Shown: positions 52,913-61,120 of the stretch, piece by piece
Layout: each line of letters starts with the position of its first letter
Position numbering within the stretch: the first letter of the stretch is position 1
Assembly (NCBI GenBank): GCA_965234365.1
Contig: OZ248345.1
Coordinates: 372,001 to 436,000, forward strand
Direction of reading: 5' to 3'
From: Planktophila grossartii
Lineage (GTDB): Bacteria > Actinomycetota > Actinomycetes > Nanopelagicales > Nanopelagicaceae
DNA length: 64,000 nucleotides
Made by a program: the position numbers and the translations under genes
The notes under the pieces: model-generated
Databases searched by the model: none
Seen by the model: the letters and a program-made list of their open reading frames with translations, nothing else
Told to the model about the DNA's origin: nothing

Positions 52913-54304
52913 ATGGCTTTTACAGAACGCGTTGATTTATCTGACGCGCAAGTAAAGGCCATTTCTGCTTTAGTAAGCGGTCGCATCTCTCAAAACGAAT
53001 CAGTACTCGATGCTCACGGGCGCGATGAATCTGCATTTCCACCGGTTCGTCCATCTGCGGTAGTTACCGTTCACTCCACCGAAGAAGTTTCACACGTTCT
53101 TGCCTATTGCAACGCTGAAAAGATTCCAGTGACCGCCTTCGGTGCAGGATCATCTCTTGAGGGCCACGTTCTGCCGCTCTTTGGTGGAATCTCTTTGGAT
53201 CTCAGTGAGATGGATAAGATTGTAAAGATTTCACCTGATGACCTCACCGTCACAGTTCAAGCTGGCGTGAAGCGCATGGCGCTCAATAAGAAGCTTGCTA
53301 ACGATGGGCTCTTCTTCTCTGTCGACCCAGGAGCCGATGCAACTATCGGCGGAATGACTTCAACGGGCGCTGCCGGCACCACCACTGTGCGATATGGATC
53401 GATGCGCGAGAACGTCTTAAAGCTCACTGCTGTACTTGCCGATGGAACAGTGATTCACGCAGGTCGCGAGACTCGCAAACTTTCTGCAGGTTATGACTTG
53501 GCACGATTAATTGTCGGCTCAGAAGGAACCCTTGCAGTTGTTACTGAGATTACTCTGCGCGTATTTGGAATCCCCGAGAAGATGGCAGCTGCGGTTTCTC
53601 GCTTCCCATCACTTGCAGATGGCGTGCAGGCAGCGATTGCGATTGTCCGTTCCGGTGTTGCTATTGCTCGTTGTGAATTCCTCGATGCGCAATCAATTAA
53701 GAATGTCAACGCACACGATGGTTTAACTCTGCAAGAAGCGCCCACTCTTCTCTTTGAATTCCACGGTTCACCTCGCGGCGTTGAAGAAGATGCCAAGGTT
53801 GTACAAGAGATCACCAGTGATTTCGGCGGAACAGATTTCGAGTGGACCTCTGAAGAAGGCGAACGCCGTAAGTTATGGCAGGCGCGTCACAATGCATATT
53901 GGGCAGGTATCGCAGCATTTCCTGGAAAGCGCGCAATCAGCACAGATGCAGCTGTCCCACTTTCTAAGCTTGCAGATGCTGTTGCCGTTGCCGAAAAGTT
54001 CCTCAAGGAATCACCATTCCCACATTCCATCTTGGGACATGTCGCTGATGGAAACTTCCACACCTTTATCGTCACTGACCCAGCAAAACCTGAAGAGCTC
54101 GATGCAATCCGCGAACTCACACATAAGACCACATCAGCGATTATCGCGATGGGCGGAACGTGCACGGGCGAACATGGAATCGGAGCAGGAAAGATTGACT
54201 CCTTGCTCGAAGAGGCCGGCGAAGAATCTGTGGCAGTCATGAGATCCATCAAGCAGGCGTTAGATCCCAACGGAATCCTGAACCCAGGCAAAATATTTTC
54301 CTAG
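52913..54304 (+). CDS. FAD-linked oxidase, D-lactate dehydrogenase/GlcD type
   Basis: The protein has 463 aa: an FAD-binding PCMH domain (RPSAVVTVHSTEEVSHVL, VTAFGAGSSLEGH, GADATIGGMTSTGAAGT) and an FAD-oxidase C-terminal domain ending TCTGEHGIGAGK and ALDPNGILNPGKIF. The metal-site HVADGNFH is present. The likely substrate is D-lactate or glycolate; a glycerate kinase gene at 58-59 kb would fit glycolate use, but this is inference. It begins 28 nt after tRNA-Glu. Confidence 0.9.
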   Translation: MAFTERVDLSDAQVKAISALVSGRISQNESVLDAHGRDESAFPPVRPSAVVTVHSTEEVSHVLAYCNAEKIPVTAFGAGSSLEGHVLPLFGGISLDLSEMDKIVKISPDDLTVTVQAGVKRMALNKKLANDGLFFSVDPGADATIGGMTSTGAAGTTTVRYGSMRENVLKLTAVLADGTVIHAGRETRKLSAGYDLARLIVGSEGTLAVVTEITLRVFGIPEKMAAAVSRFPSLADGVQAAIAIVRSGVAIARCEFLDAQSIKNVNAHDGLTLQEAPTLLFEFHGSPRGVEEDAKVVQEITSDFGGTDFEWTSEEGERRKLWQARHNAYWAGIAAFPGKRAISTDAAVPLSKLADAVAVAEKFLKESPFPHSILGHVADGNFHTFIVTDPAKPEELDAIRELTHKTTSAIIAMGGTCTGEHGIGAGKIDSLLEEAGEESVAVMRSIKQALDPNGILNPGKIFS

Positions 54305-54347
54305 CTTTGACGCTGATTTTTCGCCGTACCCCTGCTAAGTTTTTGGC

Positions 54348-55271
54348 ATGAACCCAACAGTAAAAATTTCGAAGGACCAACATATCTGGAAGTACGAAGC
54401 GGATATGAAGCCAGTAGTTTCTGTTCAGCCAGGAACTGTGATTGAGATAGAGACGTGGGACTGCTTTACAGGTCAGGTTCAGAGCCAAGAAGACACATTG
54501 CTTACTCTCGACATGAATCGCGTCAATAGCGCGACAGGGCCGATCGAAGTTGTGGGCGCAGAACCTGGCGACTCTCTTTCAGTAACTCTGATTGATATTC
54601 AACCTGGTGCAAAGGGTGCTGGAATGGTTATCCCTGAATGGGGCCAGCTGATTGATAAGGCGCAAGCTCCTCAGACTCGAATCTTTAACGTCAAAGATGG
54701 CGTTATCACCATGGAGTCCAATGGAGTTACATTCCCAACTCGTCCAATGTTTGGTGTGATTGGCGTTGCTCCAGCAAAGGGTGAAATCGGAACATTCTTT
54801 GCTGATCGTCACGGTGGAAATATGGATGATCACCTCAATGGCATCGGCGCGACAGTGCACCTTCCTGTATTTCAGCCAGGCGGAATGTTAGCTATCGGAG
54901 ATATGCACGCATCGATGGGTGATGGAGAAATTTCCGGCACGGGTGTTGAAATCGGTGGAAAGGGAATTATTAAAGTTGATTTGATTAAGGGCAATGCAGG
55001 CGGTTGGCCAATTACCGAGTTGAAGGATTCTTGGGTCACGCACGGAACTGCAAGCAATATTCAAGATGCACTCAAGATTGCATGCGATGAAGCTGCAAAA
55101 CTTCTTGTTGATGAGTGGGGATTCACCATCGAGGACGCATTTGTATTTCTCTCAGTTGCAGGGGATCTAGGGATAGCCCAGAACTGTCACCCCCTCCCAG
55201 ATGGATTCGCCGTGGCGAAGATGCGCGTACCAAAGATTTCGCGTGCTCCAAAGCCCTTTAAAAATATGTAA
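54348..55271 (+). CDS. Acetamidase/formamidase family protein
   Basis: This 307-aa FmdA/AmdA-family hydrolase has GPIEVVGAEPGDSLSVTLIDI, GGNMDDHLNGIGATVHLPVF, LAIGDMHASMGDGEISGTGVE and SVAGDLGIAQNCHPLPDG. The family releases ammonia from formamide or acetamide, so it may provide nitrogen. It lies directly upstream of an amino-acid permease. TAAGTT (54336-54341), 6 nt before the ATG, marks a leaderless promoter. Confidence 0.9.
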   Translation: MNPTVKISKDQHIWKYEADMKPVVSVQPGTVIEIETWDCFTGQVQSQEDTLLTLDMNRVNSATGPIEVVGAEPGDSLSVTLIDIQPGAKGAGMVIPEWGQLIDKAQAPQTRIFNVKDGVITMESNGVTFPTRPMFGVIGVAPAKGEIGTFFADRHGGNMDDHLNGIGATVHLPVFQPGGMLAIGDMHASMGDGEISGTGVEIGGKGIIKVDLIKGNAGGWPITELKDSWVTHGTASNIQDALKIACDEAAKLLVDEWGFTIEDAFVFLSVAGDLGIAQNCHPLPDGFAVAKMRVPKISRAPKPFKNM

Positions 55272-55294
55272 ATAGTTTGAAAAATACCTGCGGG

Positions 55295-55300
55295 TAACAT
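55295..55300 (+). promoter_or_regulatory. -10 element of the APC permease gene
   Basis: TAACAT. Transcription would start near 55307, so the whole 64-nt leader is the structured element described in the next entry. Confidence 0.45.
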
Positions 55301-55306
55301 ATTTTG

Positions 55307-55370
55307 CGGAGGAAACTTTGTAAGTCGAACAAGTGGGTTCACCCGCTTACGAACTACAAGGAGAAAATCT
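55307..55370 (+). promoter_or_regulatory. Structured mRNA leader sequestering the permease Shine-Dalgarno
   Basis: An outer helix pairs 55316-55322 (CTTTGTA) with 55355-55361 (TACAAGG), and an inner 7-bp helix pairs 55331-55337 with 55342-55348 around TTCA. Both strands of the internal loop carry CGAAC. The outer helix takes in four of six bases of the Shine-Dalgarno AAGGAG (55358-55363), so folding should reduce translation. I do not recognise it as a known riboswitch class. Pairing is by eye. Confidence 0.4.
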
Positions 55371-56807
55371 GTGGCTCAACTAGAACGTAATGCCGTTGGT
55401 TTACGCGAAGTCGTATTCCAATCAATCTGTTCCATGGCACCAGGCGCGGCAATCGCAGCGTCAATTCCCTTCGGATCACCTCTTGCAGGCGGAGCACTTC
55501 CACTTGCTGTGGTCTTCGCATTTTTCGGAATCTTCTTTACAGCTTCAAGTATTGGTCAGCTCGCAGCACATATTCCTTCAGCAGGATCCGTTGCAACCTA
55601 TAGCGCAGTCGGTCTGCGTCCATGGGTTGGCTTCTTGGTCGGCTGGGCATATGCTGCAGTTGAAATTCTTATCGTTCCGCTCGTGATGTTGCAGCTTGGT
55701 TACACAGTTGCAGGCGAATGGCACTCAGAGCAAGAATCATTCTCGACTAACAACTGGTGGATCTTCACAGTTGCGGGAACTCTCCTTGTAGGTTGGATTG
55801 TCTATAAGGGCGTACGTTCTTCAGCTCGCACCGGCGTTATTCTCGGTGCAATTGAAATTGGCGTATTCCTTATCGTCGGTATCGTCTTGGTTATCAAGGC
55901 TGGCGGAAATAACGACCTCGCAGTCTTCTCACCACACTATGCAAATGCTGAAGGATTCGCAGGTTGGTCAGGCGTTATCGCAGGATCTGTCTTCTGTCTC
56001 CTTGCATTCTCAGGCTTCGAAGCAGCAGCTCCACTTGCTGAAGAGACTGAGAACCCACGTAAGAACATCCCTAAGGCAGTTATGTATGCAACGCTCTCAA
56101 TCGGAGCTCTTTACGCATTCACAACATATGCAGCAACAGTTGCTTTCGGTCCAGAAAAGTTCAAGGACTTCGCTGGCTACAACAACGGCGCTCCATGGGA
56201 TGGTCTAGCAAAGGGTCTCGGAACTATCTTCTGGATCATGGTTCTCTTCGCAATCATCAACTCAACTATCGCTAACGCAAACGCTGGAGCAAACGTATTT
56301 ACACGTACTGCTTTCGCATTTGGTCGCGCTGGTGTATTTCCAAAGGCTCTCGCTGAGATTGATCCAAAGCACAAGACTCCACGCAACGCAGTTATCGTCC
56401 AGCTTGTAATCGGACTAGCTCTTGCACTCGGCCTTGGCGCTAAGTACACACCTCAGATGGCATTCGGAATTATTGCAACAGGACTTGTTGTTGCAGTAGT
56501 ACCTGTCTACATGATCGCAAACCTTGCTTGCATTGGTTACTTCTCAAAGCATCGCAAGGAAGAGCGTCATCCAATTATCCATATCTTGGTTCCAATCGTT
56601 GGCTTCCTCTTCCTTATTCCTGGCTTCTTCAATGCAGCAGGAATTACAGGAATGCCAGGGTTGAGCTTCATCGTCAAACTTGCATCACCACTTACATACG
56701 GTGCTTATGCAATGGGCGCATGGATGGTTCTCGGTCTCATCGCACTTGCTTATCTATCTTCAAATAAGCCAGCTGCAATTAAAGAGGTTGCAACTATCCA
56801 CGGATAA
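55371..56807 (+). CDS. APC-family amino-acid permease
   Basis: This 478-aa membrane protein has about twelve helices and fits the amino acid-polyamine-organocation superfamily: SMAPGAAIAASIPFG in helix 1, FSGFEAAAPLAEETENPRKNIPKA after helix 6, and NANAGANVFTRTAFAFGRAGVFPKAL. The substrate is unknown. GTG start behind AAGGAG. The preceding formamidase-like gene and the structured leader suggest nitrogen-related control. It ends at a strong terminator. Confidence 0.92.
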   Translation: MAQLERNAVGLREVVFQSICSMAPGAAIAASIPFGSPLAGGALPLAVVFAFFGIFFTASSIGQLAAHIPSAGSVATYSAVGLRPWVGFLVGWAYAAVEILIVPLVMLQLGYTVAGEWHSEQESFSTNNWWIFTVAGTLLVGWIVYKGVRSSARTGVILGAIEIGVFLIVGIVLVIKAGGNNDLAVFSPHYANAEGFAGWSGVIAGSVFCLLAFSGFEAAAPLAEETENPRKNIPKAVMYATLSIGALYAFTTYAATVAFGPEKFKDFAGYNNGAPWDGLAKGLGTIFWIMVLFAIINSTIANANAGANVFTRTAFAFGRAGVFPKALAEIDPKHKTPRNAVIVQLVIGLALALGLGAKYTPQMAFGIIATGLVVAVVPVYMIANLACIGYFSKHRKEERHPIIHILVPIVGFLFLIPGFFNAAGITGMPGLSFIVKLASPLTYGAYAMGAWMVLGLIALAYLSSNKPAAIKEVATIHG

Positions 56808-56824
56808 AGTGCTAGCACTAAGGG

Positions 56825-56859
56825 AAACCCGTCCACTTTCGAGTGGGCGGGTTTTTCTC
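56825..56859 (+). terminator. Terminator after the APC permease
   Basis: A 13-bp stem (56825-56837 with 56842-56854, one G-U pair), a TTCG tetraloop, then a T-rich tail. The -10 of the next gene follows at once. Confidence 0.9.
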
Positions 56860-56875
56860 TTGGTAGGTTTACTAC

Positions 56876-58105
56876 ATGCGAGTTATTACTCCCGATCAAT
56901 TAAAGTCAGTATTAGCTAACCTTCCAGAGAACCCTCGAATCATCGCTTCAGGCAACTTTGCTACACCGAACACATTGCTGAAAGCTGCAGATGAGAACAT
57001 CTCAGAGTTCCGTCTCCATATGCTCAACGCCCAACCCGGTATTCCAGAACGTGAAGGCATTACCTACGAAACTGCATTTGTGGGCCACGGAATGCGTCGC
57101 CATCCTCGCCTGCAATACATCCCATCTCGACTCTCGTTATTGCCTGTTGTGATCCGCGATTACGCACGCCCTGATGCAGTCTTTCTCCATACATCAGAGC
57201 GCCGCCACGACACTGTTTCTCTCGGCACTGAAGTCAATATCTTGCCTGCTGCTATTGAGACTGCTCGTGCACATGGGGGAGTGATCATTGCTCAAGCGAA
57301 TAAGCAGATGCCATATACCTATGGCGATGCACAGATTTATGAATCTGAGATTGATTACCTTGTTGAAGTAGATGAACCGCTCATGACAAAACCTGAAACC
57401 ACTTTTGCACCCGAGTCACTTGAAATCGGTCAGCGCATTGCAGCGCTCATTGAAGATGACTCCACACTGCAATTGGGAATCGGTGCTATTCCAGACTCTG
57501 TGCTCTCATCGTTGAAAGACCGCAAAGGGCTGCGAATCTGGACAGAGATGTTCTCTGATGGCGTGCTCGATCTCTTCAAGATGGGCGTGCTTGACCCCGA
57601 TATCTTGCTGACTGCCTCATTTATCTTCGGCTCGCAAGAGCTCTATGAGTGGCTCCATTTGAATCGTCGAGTGCAGATGATGCGCACAGAGCGCACCAAT
57701 GATCCCAGTGCGATTGCAAAGCAGGCAAAGATGCAATCGATTAACGCAGCACTTCAGATCGATCTCTTCGACCAAGCCAATGCTTCTCATGTACGCAGCG
57801 AGATTTACTCAGGTTTTGGTGGCTCAACTGACTTCATCGTTGGTTCACTGCATAGCCGCGGCGGGCGTTCATTCATGGCACTTCCTTCGTGGCACCCTAA
57901 GGCTCAAGTTTCAACCATTGTTCCGCGCCTGTCTGAGAACATCACCAGCTTTCAGCACTCCTTTGTCGTTACTGAACAAGGTGCAGCTGCATGCTTTGGT
58001 CGCACTCAATCAGAACAAGCGCTCAATTTGATTACTCATGCTGCGCATCCCAATGCAAAGGAAGAGCTAATTGCTGCAGCGTCTGAGTTAAAGCTACTGA
58101 ATTAA
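56876..58105 (+). CDS. Acetyl-CoA hydrolase/CoA-transferase family protein
   Basis: This 409-aa protein fits the acetyl-CoA hydrolase/4-hydroxybutyrate CoA-transferase family. The likely catalytic glutamate is Glu224 in WTEMFSDGV; LGIGAIPDSVL and IYSGFGGSTDFIVGSLHSRGG form the CoA-binding region. It moves CoA between carboxylic acids or hydrolyses acetyl-CoA; partners are unknown. TAGGTT (56864-56869) lies 6 nt before the ATG. The gene overlaps convergent glycerate kinase by 12 bp. Confidence 0.88.
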   Translation: MRVITPDQLKSVLANLPENPRIIASGNFATPNTLLKAADENISEFRLHMLNAQPGIPEREGITYETAFVGHGMRRHPRLQYIPSRLSLLPVVIRDYARPDAVFLHTSERRHDTVSLGTEVNILPAAIETARAHGGVIIAQANKQMPYTYGDAQIYESEIDYLVEVDEPLMTKPETTFAPESLEIGQRIAALIEDDSTLQLGIGAIPDSVLSSLKDRKGLRIWTEMFSDGVLDLFKMGVLDPDILLTASFIFGSQELYEWLHLNRRVQMMRTERTNDPSAIAKQAKMQSINAALQIDLFDQANASHVRSEIYSGFGGSTDFIVGSLHSRGGRSFMALPSWHPKAQVSTIVPRLSENITSFQHSFVVTEQGAAACFGRTQSEQALNLITHAAHPNAKEELIAAASELKLLN

Positions 58106-59185
58106 GGAAGCGATCGTTGCTCCCAGTTGCGTCACGAGGGGAGCAGGGCTCTTAATGCACTTTTCAATATCTGCTTCAATCGAAGTGAGGGTGTAGATAC
58201 CTGCAAAACGTGAGCCCTGATGCGTATCCGCATCACCACAGACCAAGTAAGTAGGAATCGATAACTTCTCTGCTCGCTGCAAGATTCCCCATGGAGCTTT
58301 GCCGCGCAGGCTCTGAGAATCGAAGCGACCTTCGCCGGTAATAATCACATCTACGTCAGCTATCTGTGCATCGAAGTCGACGAGATCGAGAATCACATCA
58401 ATTCCGCTCTGCGCCTTCGCATTCAGGAATGAATACGCCATAAATCCAAAGCCACCTGCAGCACCTGCACCTGGCGCTGATGCGTATTGACCACCGACAA
58501 GGTCTGCGAAGTGTGCGAGAGAGCGCTCAAGAGTTTCTACATCTTCTGGCTTCGCACCCTTCTGCGGTGAAAAGATGCGAGCTGCGCCCAACTCTCCAAG
58601 TAAAGGATTGGTGACATCGCTAGCTAAGGAAAATGAAACCCCCGCAAGACGTGAATCCAAAGATGAGATATCAACTTTCGCGCACTCACTGAGTGCAGCT
58701 CCGCCAGCTGCAATCTCATTTCCTGAAGCATCTGTGAGTTTTGCACCGAGTGCTTGAAGTGCCCCAGCGCCTGCATCGGTTGTTGCTGTGCCACCAATCG
58801 CGAGGATGATCTTCTTCGCGCCTTTATCAAGGGCAGCAAGAATGATTTGGCCAGTACCGAAGGATGTAGCGTGCAGAGCATCTTTCTCTCCACCTGGTAA
58901 TTGTGATAACCCCGAAGCCTGCGCCATCTCAATAAAGGCGGTCTCACCCTTCATCGCAAAGAGAGCCGTGACGCGATTGCCGACTGGCCCAGAAACTTCA
59001 ACAGAATGAGCAGTAAATCCTGCGAGCAGCACTGCATCGAGTGAACCTTCTCCACCATCGCCGATTGCAATCTTTACCGTTTCACAATCTGGGATGACTG
59101 AGTGAATTCCACTTTCAATCCACGTAGCGATATCTCGTGAAGATGCACTTCCCTTAAATGAATCAGGGGCGATCACAATCTTCAT
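58094..59185 (-). CDS. glxK: Glycerate kinase
   Basis: This 363-aa kinase of the GarK/GlxK family has MKIVIAPDSFKGSASSRDIA, IAIGDGGEGSLDAVL, LAIGGTATTDAGAGALQALG and VIITGEGRFDSQSLRGKAP. It phosphorylates glycerate for entry into glycolysis, which fits growth on glycolate or glyoxylate-derived carbon. TAGTAT (minus strand, 59192-59197) lies 6 nt before the ATG. Confidence 0.93.
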   Translation of the reverse strand: MKIVIAPDSFKGSASSRDIATWIESGIHSVIPDCETVKIAIGDGGEGSLDAVLLAGFTAHSVEVSGPVGNRVTALFAMKGETAFIEMAQASGLSQLPGGEKDALHATSFGTGQIILAALDKGAKKIILAIGGTATTDAGAGALQALGAKLTDASGNEIAAGGAALSECAKVDISSLDSRLAGVSFSLASDVTNPLLGELGAARIFSPQKGAKPEDVETLERSLAHFADLVGGQYASAPGAGAAGGFGFMAYSFLNAKAQSGIDVILDLVDFDAQIADVDVIITGEGRFDSQSLRGKAPWGILQRAEKLSIPTYLVCGDADTHQGSRFAGIYTLTSIEADIEKCIKSPAPLVTQLGATIASLIQ

Positions 59186-59221
59186 GTATGAATACTAAGA
59201 GCGCTGCGCTAATCTGAGGCT

Positions 59222-60067
59222 ATGAAAATCGCGAGATTCGGCAATGTAGGTTCAGAACGTCCAGCAGTCATGGTCAATCAGACTCAAGCAGTCTATGTAG
59301 ATCACCTGATTAAGGATTGGAACCGCCCCGAACTCGAGGCAGGTGCATACGAGAAAGTGAAGGCAGCAGACCTTTCTGTACAGACTCCCTTTGATATTGC
59401 AGGTCTTCGCATTGCAAGCCCTGTTGCTCGCCCAACAAAGTTGATCTGCATTGGTCTGAACTACGCCCGCCATGCAGCGGAATCAGGAATGACACCACCA
59501 CCAGAGCCTGTTGTCTTTATGAAAGCCCCTGACTGTCTTATCGGACCTAACGATGAAATCGCGATTCCACCCAGCTCAACTGCAACTGATTATGAAGTAG
59601 AACTCGCCATCGTTATCGGTAAGCGCGCTCTTTATTTAAAGAGCGAATCAGAAGCGCGCAGCCACATCCTTGGATACTCAATTAGCCAAGATGTTTCAGA
59701 GCGCCACTGGCAGATTGAACGCGCTGGCCAATGGGTAAAGGGAAAGTCATTTCCAACATTTAACCCAATGGGTCCAACAATTGTTACTGAAGATGAATTC
59801 ACACCAGATGATGTTCGCTTGTACTGCACAGTCGATGGCGAGAAGCGCCAAGATTCACGCACCAGTGACTTGATCTACGGCATCGATCACATCGTCTGGT
59901 ACTTGAGCCAATTTATGGAGCTCTTCCCAGGAGACATCATCAATACCGGAACACCTGAAGGTGTCGGCATGGGCTTTAAGCCAACGAAGTACTTAACAGC
60001 CGGTCAAGAAGTTATTACAGGTATCGAAGGCCTCGGAGAGATGCGCTCGAAAACTATCGCTTCTTAA
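59222..60067 (+). CDS. Fumarylacetoacetate hydrolase family protein (second copy)
   Basis: This 281-aa FAH-fold enzyme has IGLNYARHAAESG, metal ligands in ATDYEVELAIVIGK, the conserved QDVSERHWQ and PGDIINTGTPEGVGMG. It is closer to the sugar-acid type (2,4-diketo-3-deoxy-L-fuconate hydrolase) than the copy beside gltX, judged from QDVSERHWQIERAGQW. TAATCT (59210-59215) 6 nt before the ATG suggests a leaderless promoter. It diverges from glycerate kinase. Confidence 0.88.
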   Translation: MKIARFGNVGSERPAVMVNQTQAVYVDHLIKDWNRPELEAGAYEKVKAADLSVQTPFDIAGLRIASPVARPTKLICIGLNYARHAAESGMTPPPEPVVFMKAPDCLIGPNDEIAIPPSSTATDYEVELAIVIGKRALYLKSESEARSHILGYSISQDVSERHWQIERAGQWVKGKSFPTFNPMGPTIVTEDEFTPDDVRLYCTVDGEKRQDSRTSDLIYGIDHIVWYLSQFMELFPGDIINTGTPEGVGMGFKPTKYLTAGQEVITGIEGLGEMRSKTIAS

Positions 60068-60070
60068 CTC

Positions 60071-60586
60071 TTATCTTTCAGATTTGTGGCGATCAGCCAT
60101 TGTGTCCATTAGGGCAAAGAGAACGCCTGAGATGACAAAAGTCATATGAATACCGATGCGCCATCCTTCGCGCTTTGGATCAAATTGACCTTCATGCATA
60201 AAGTCTTTAAGAAGTTCAATGACTGAGATTGCAACGAGTGAACCGATGAGCTTAATTTTTAAGCCACTGTAATCAACATGTCCCATCCAGTGTGGGCGAT
60301 CTTCAGCGCCTTCTGCGATTTTGATCTTAGAGACAAAGTTTTCATATCCAGCAAAGAGCACGATGATGATGAGGTTGCCAAGCAATACTGTGTCGAGGAG
60401 TTCGAGAACTTCAAGAGTAATTTCACCTGATGTGGCATCTTGAATATGGGTCATCATGTGCCAGAAAGAGTGGAAGAAGCGATAGAGAATAGGTAAGAGC
60501 GCCAAGAGAAGTCCGATATAGAGCGGAGCTAATAACCAGCGCCCTGCGAAGATTAACTTCTCGAGAAAATGTTCCAACTTAAGCAT
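60071..60586 (-). CDS. YqhA/UPF0114 (TIGR00645) membrane protein
   Basis: This 171-aa protein has four predicted membrane helices (about 17-37, 65-85, 105-125, 142-160). LEKLIFAGRWLLAPLYIGL and DTVLLGNLIIIVLFAGYENFVSK are typical of the YqhA family, whose function is unknown. A strong Shine-Dalgarno (GGAGG, minus strand) precedes the ATG. Confidence 0.88.
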   Translation of the reverse strand: MLKLEHFLEKLIFAGRWLLAPLYIGLLLALLPILYRFFHSFWHMMTHIQDATSGEITLEVLELLDTVLLGNLIIIVLFAGYENFVSKIKIAEGAEDRPHWMGHVDYSGLKIKLIGSLVAISVIELLKDFMHEGQFDPKREGWRIGIHMTFVISGVLFALMDTMADRHKSER

Positions 60587-60619
60587 GACGCCTCCTGTTT
60601 GTGGTCTGCAAAATTTTAC

Positions 60620-61063
60620 TTACTCGAGTACCCATCTATCGGTATTGGAACCACTGAGAGGCAGTGGTTTCTTATCGATAGTCGAAATTTCAATCCTATT
60701 GAGCACGCGCTTGCCACGGACTTCATCGAGAGGACTATTTCCGGTGAGGACTACGTTGACTGCTGTAGTGAAGAGTTTGCCTGTTGCGCAGTCTGGTAAG
60801 CAATTATTGATTGCATACGCTCCCTTACCGCGTGCTCCATCTTGTGACCATGATTCCCATTGGACATCGCCGACACCGATTCCACCATCGGCACATGTCT
60901 TAAAGAAGATTCCAGGTTTGTAATCGACGATTCCGCAGGTGACTGTATAGACATGGTTTGCACGTGCATTAGAAATAAATGAATATGCCCCAAGTGAAAG
61001 CCCTACAACAGTGGCGAGTAGAACGACCCAGCCCTTAGATTTACGCGCTTCTGAGAAGTTCAT
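60620..61063 (-). CDS. Secreted or membrane-anchored hypothetical protein with conserved Cys/Trp motif
   Basis: This 147-aa protein has one N-terminal hydrophobic segment (about 11-31) and an external part with KTCADGGIGVGDVQWESW and NNCLPDCATGKLF. This CADG...W..W...C.P.CA.G pattern occurs in many small exported actinobacterial proteins of unknown role (recalled, not searched). Four Cys could form two disulfides outside the cell. It is co-directional with the YqhA gene. Confidence 0.75.
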   Translation of the reverse strand: MNFSEARKSKGWVVLLATVVGLSLGAYSFISNARANHVYTVTCGIVDYKPGIFFKTCADGGIGVGDVQWESWSQDGARGKGAYAINNCLPDCATGKLFTTAVNVVLTGNSPLDEVRGKRVLNRIEISTIDKKPLPLSGSNTDRWVLE

Positions 61064-61120
61064 AAGCGCAGTATCGCAGTTCAGTATGACAAATACTCGA
61101 GTTGGTACGAAGATAGAACA

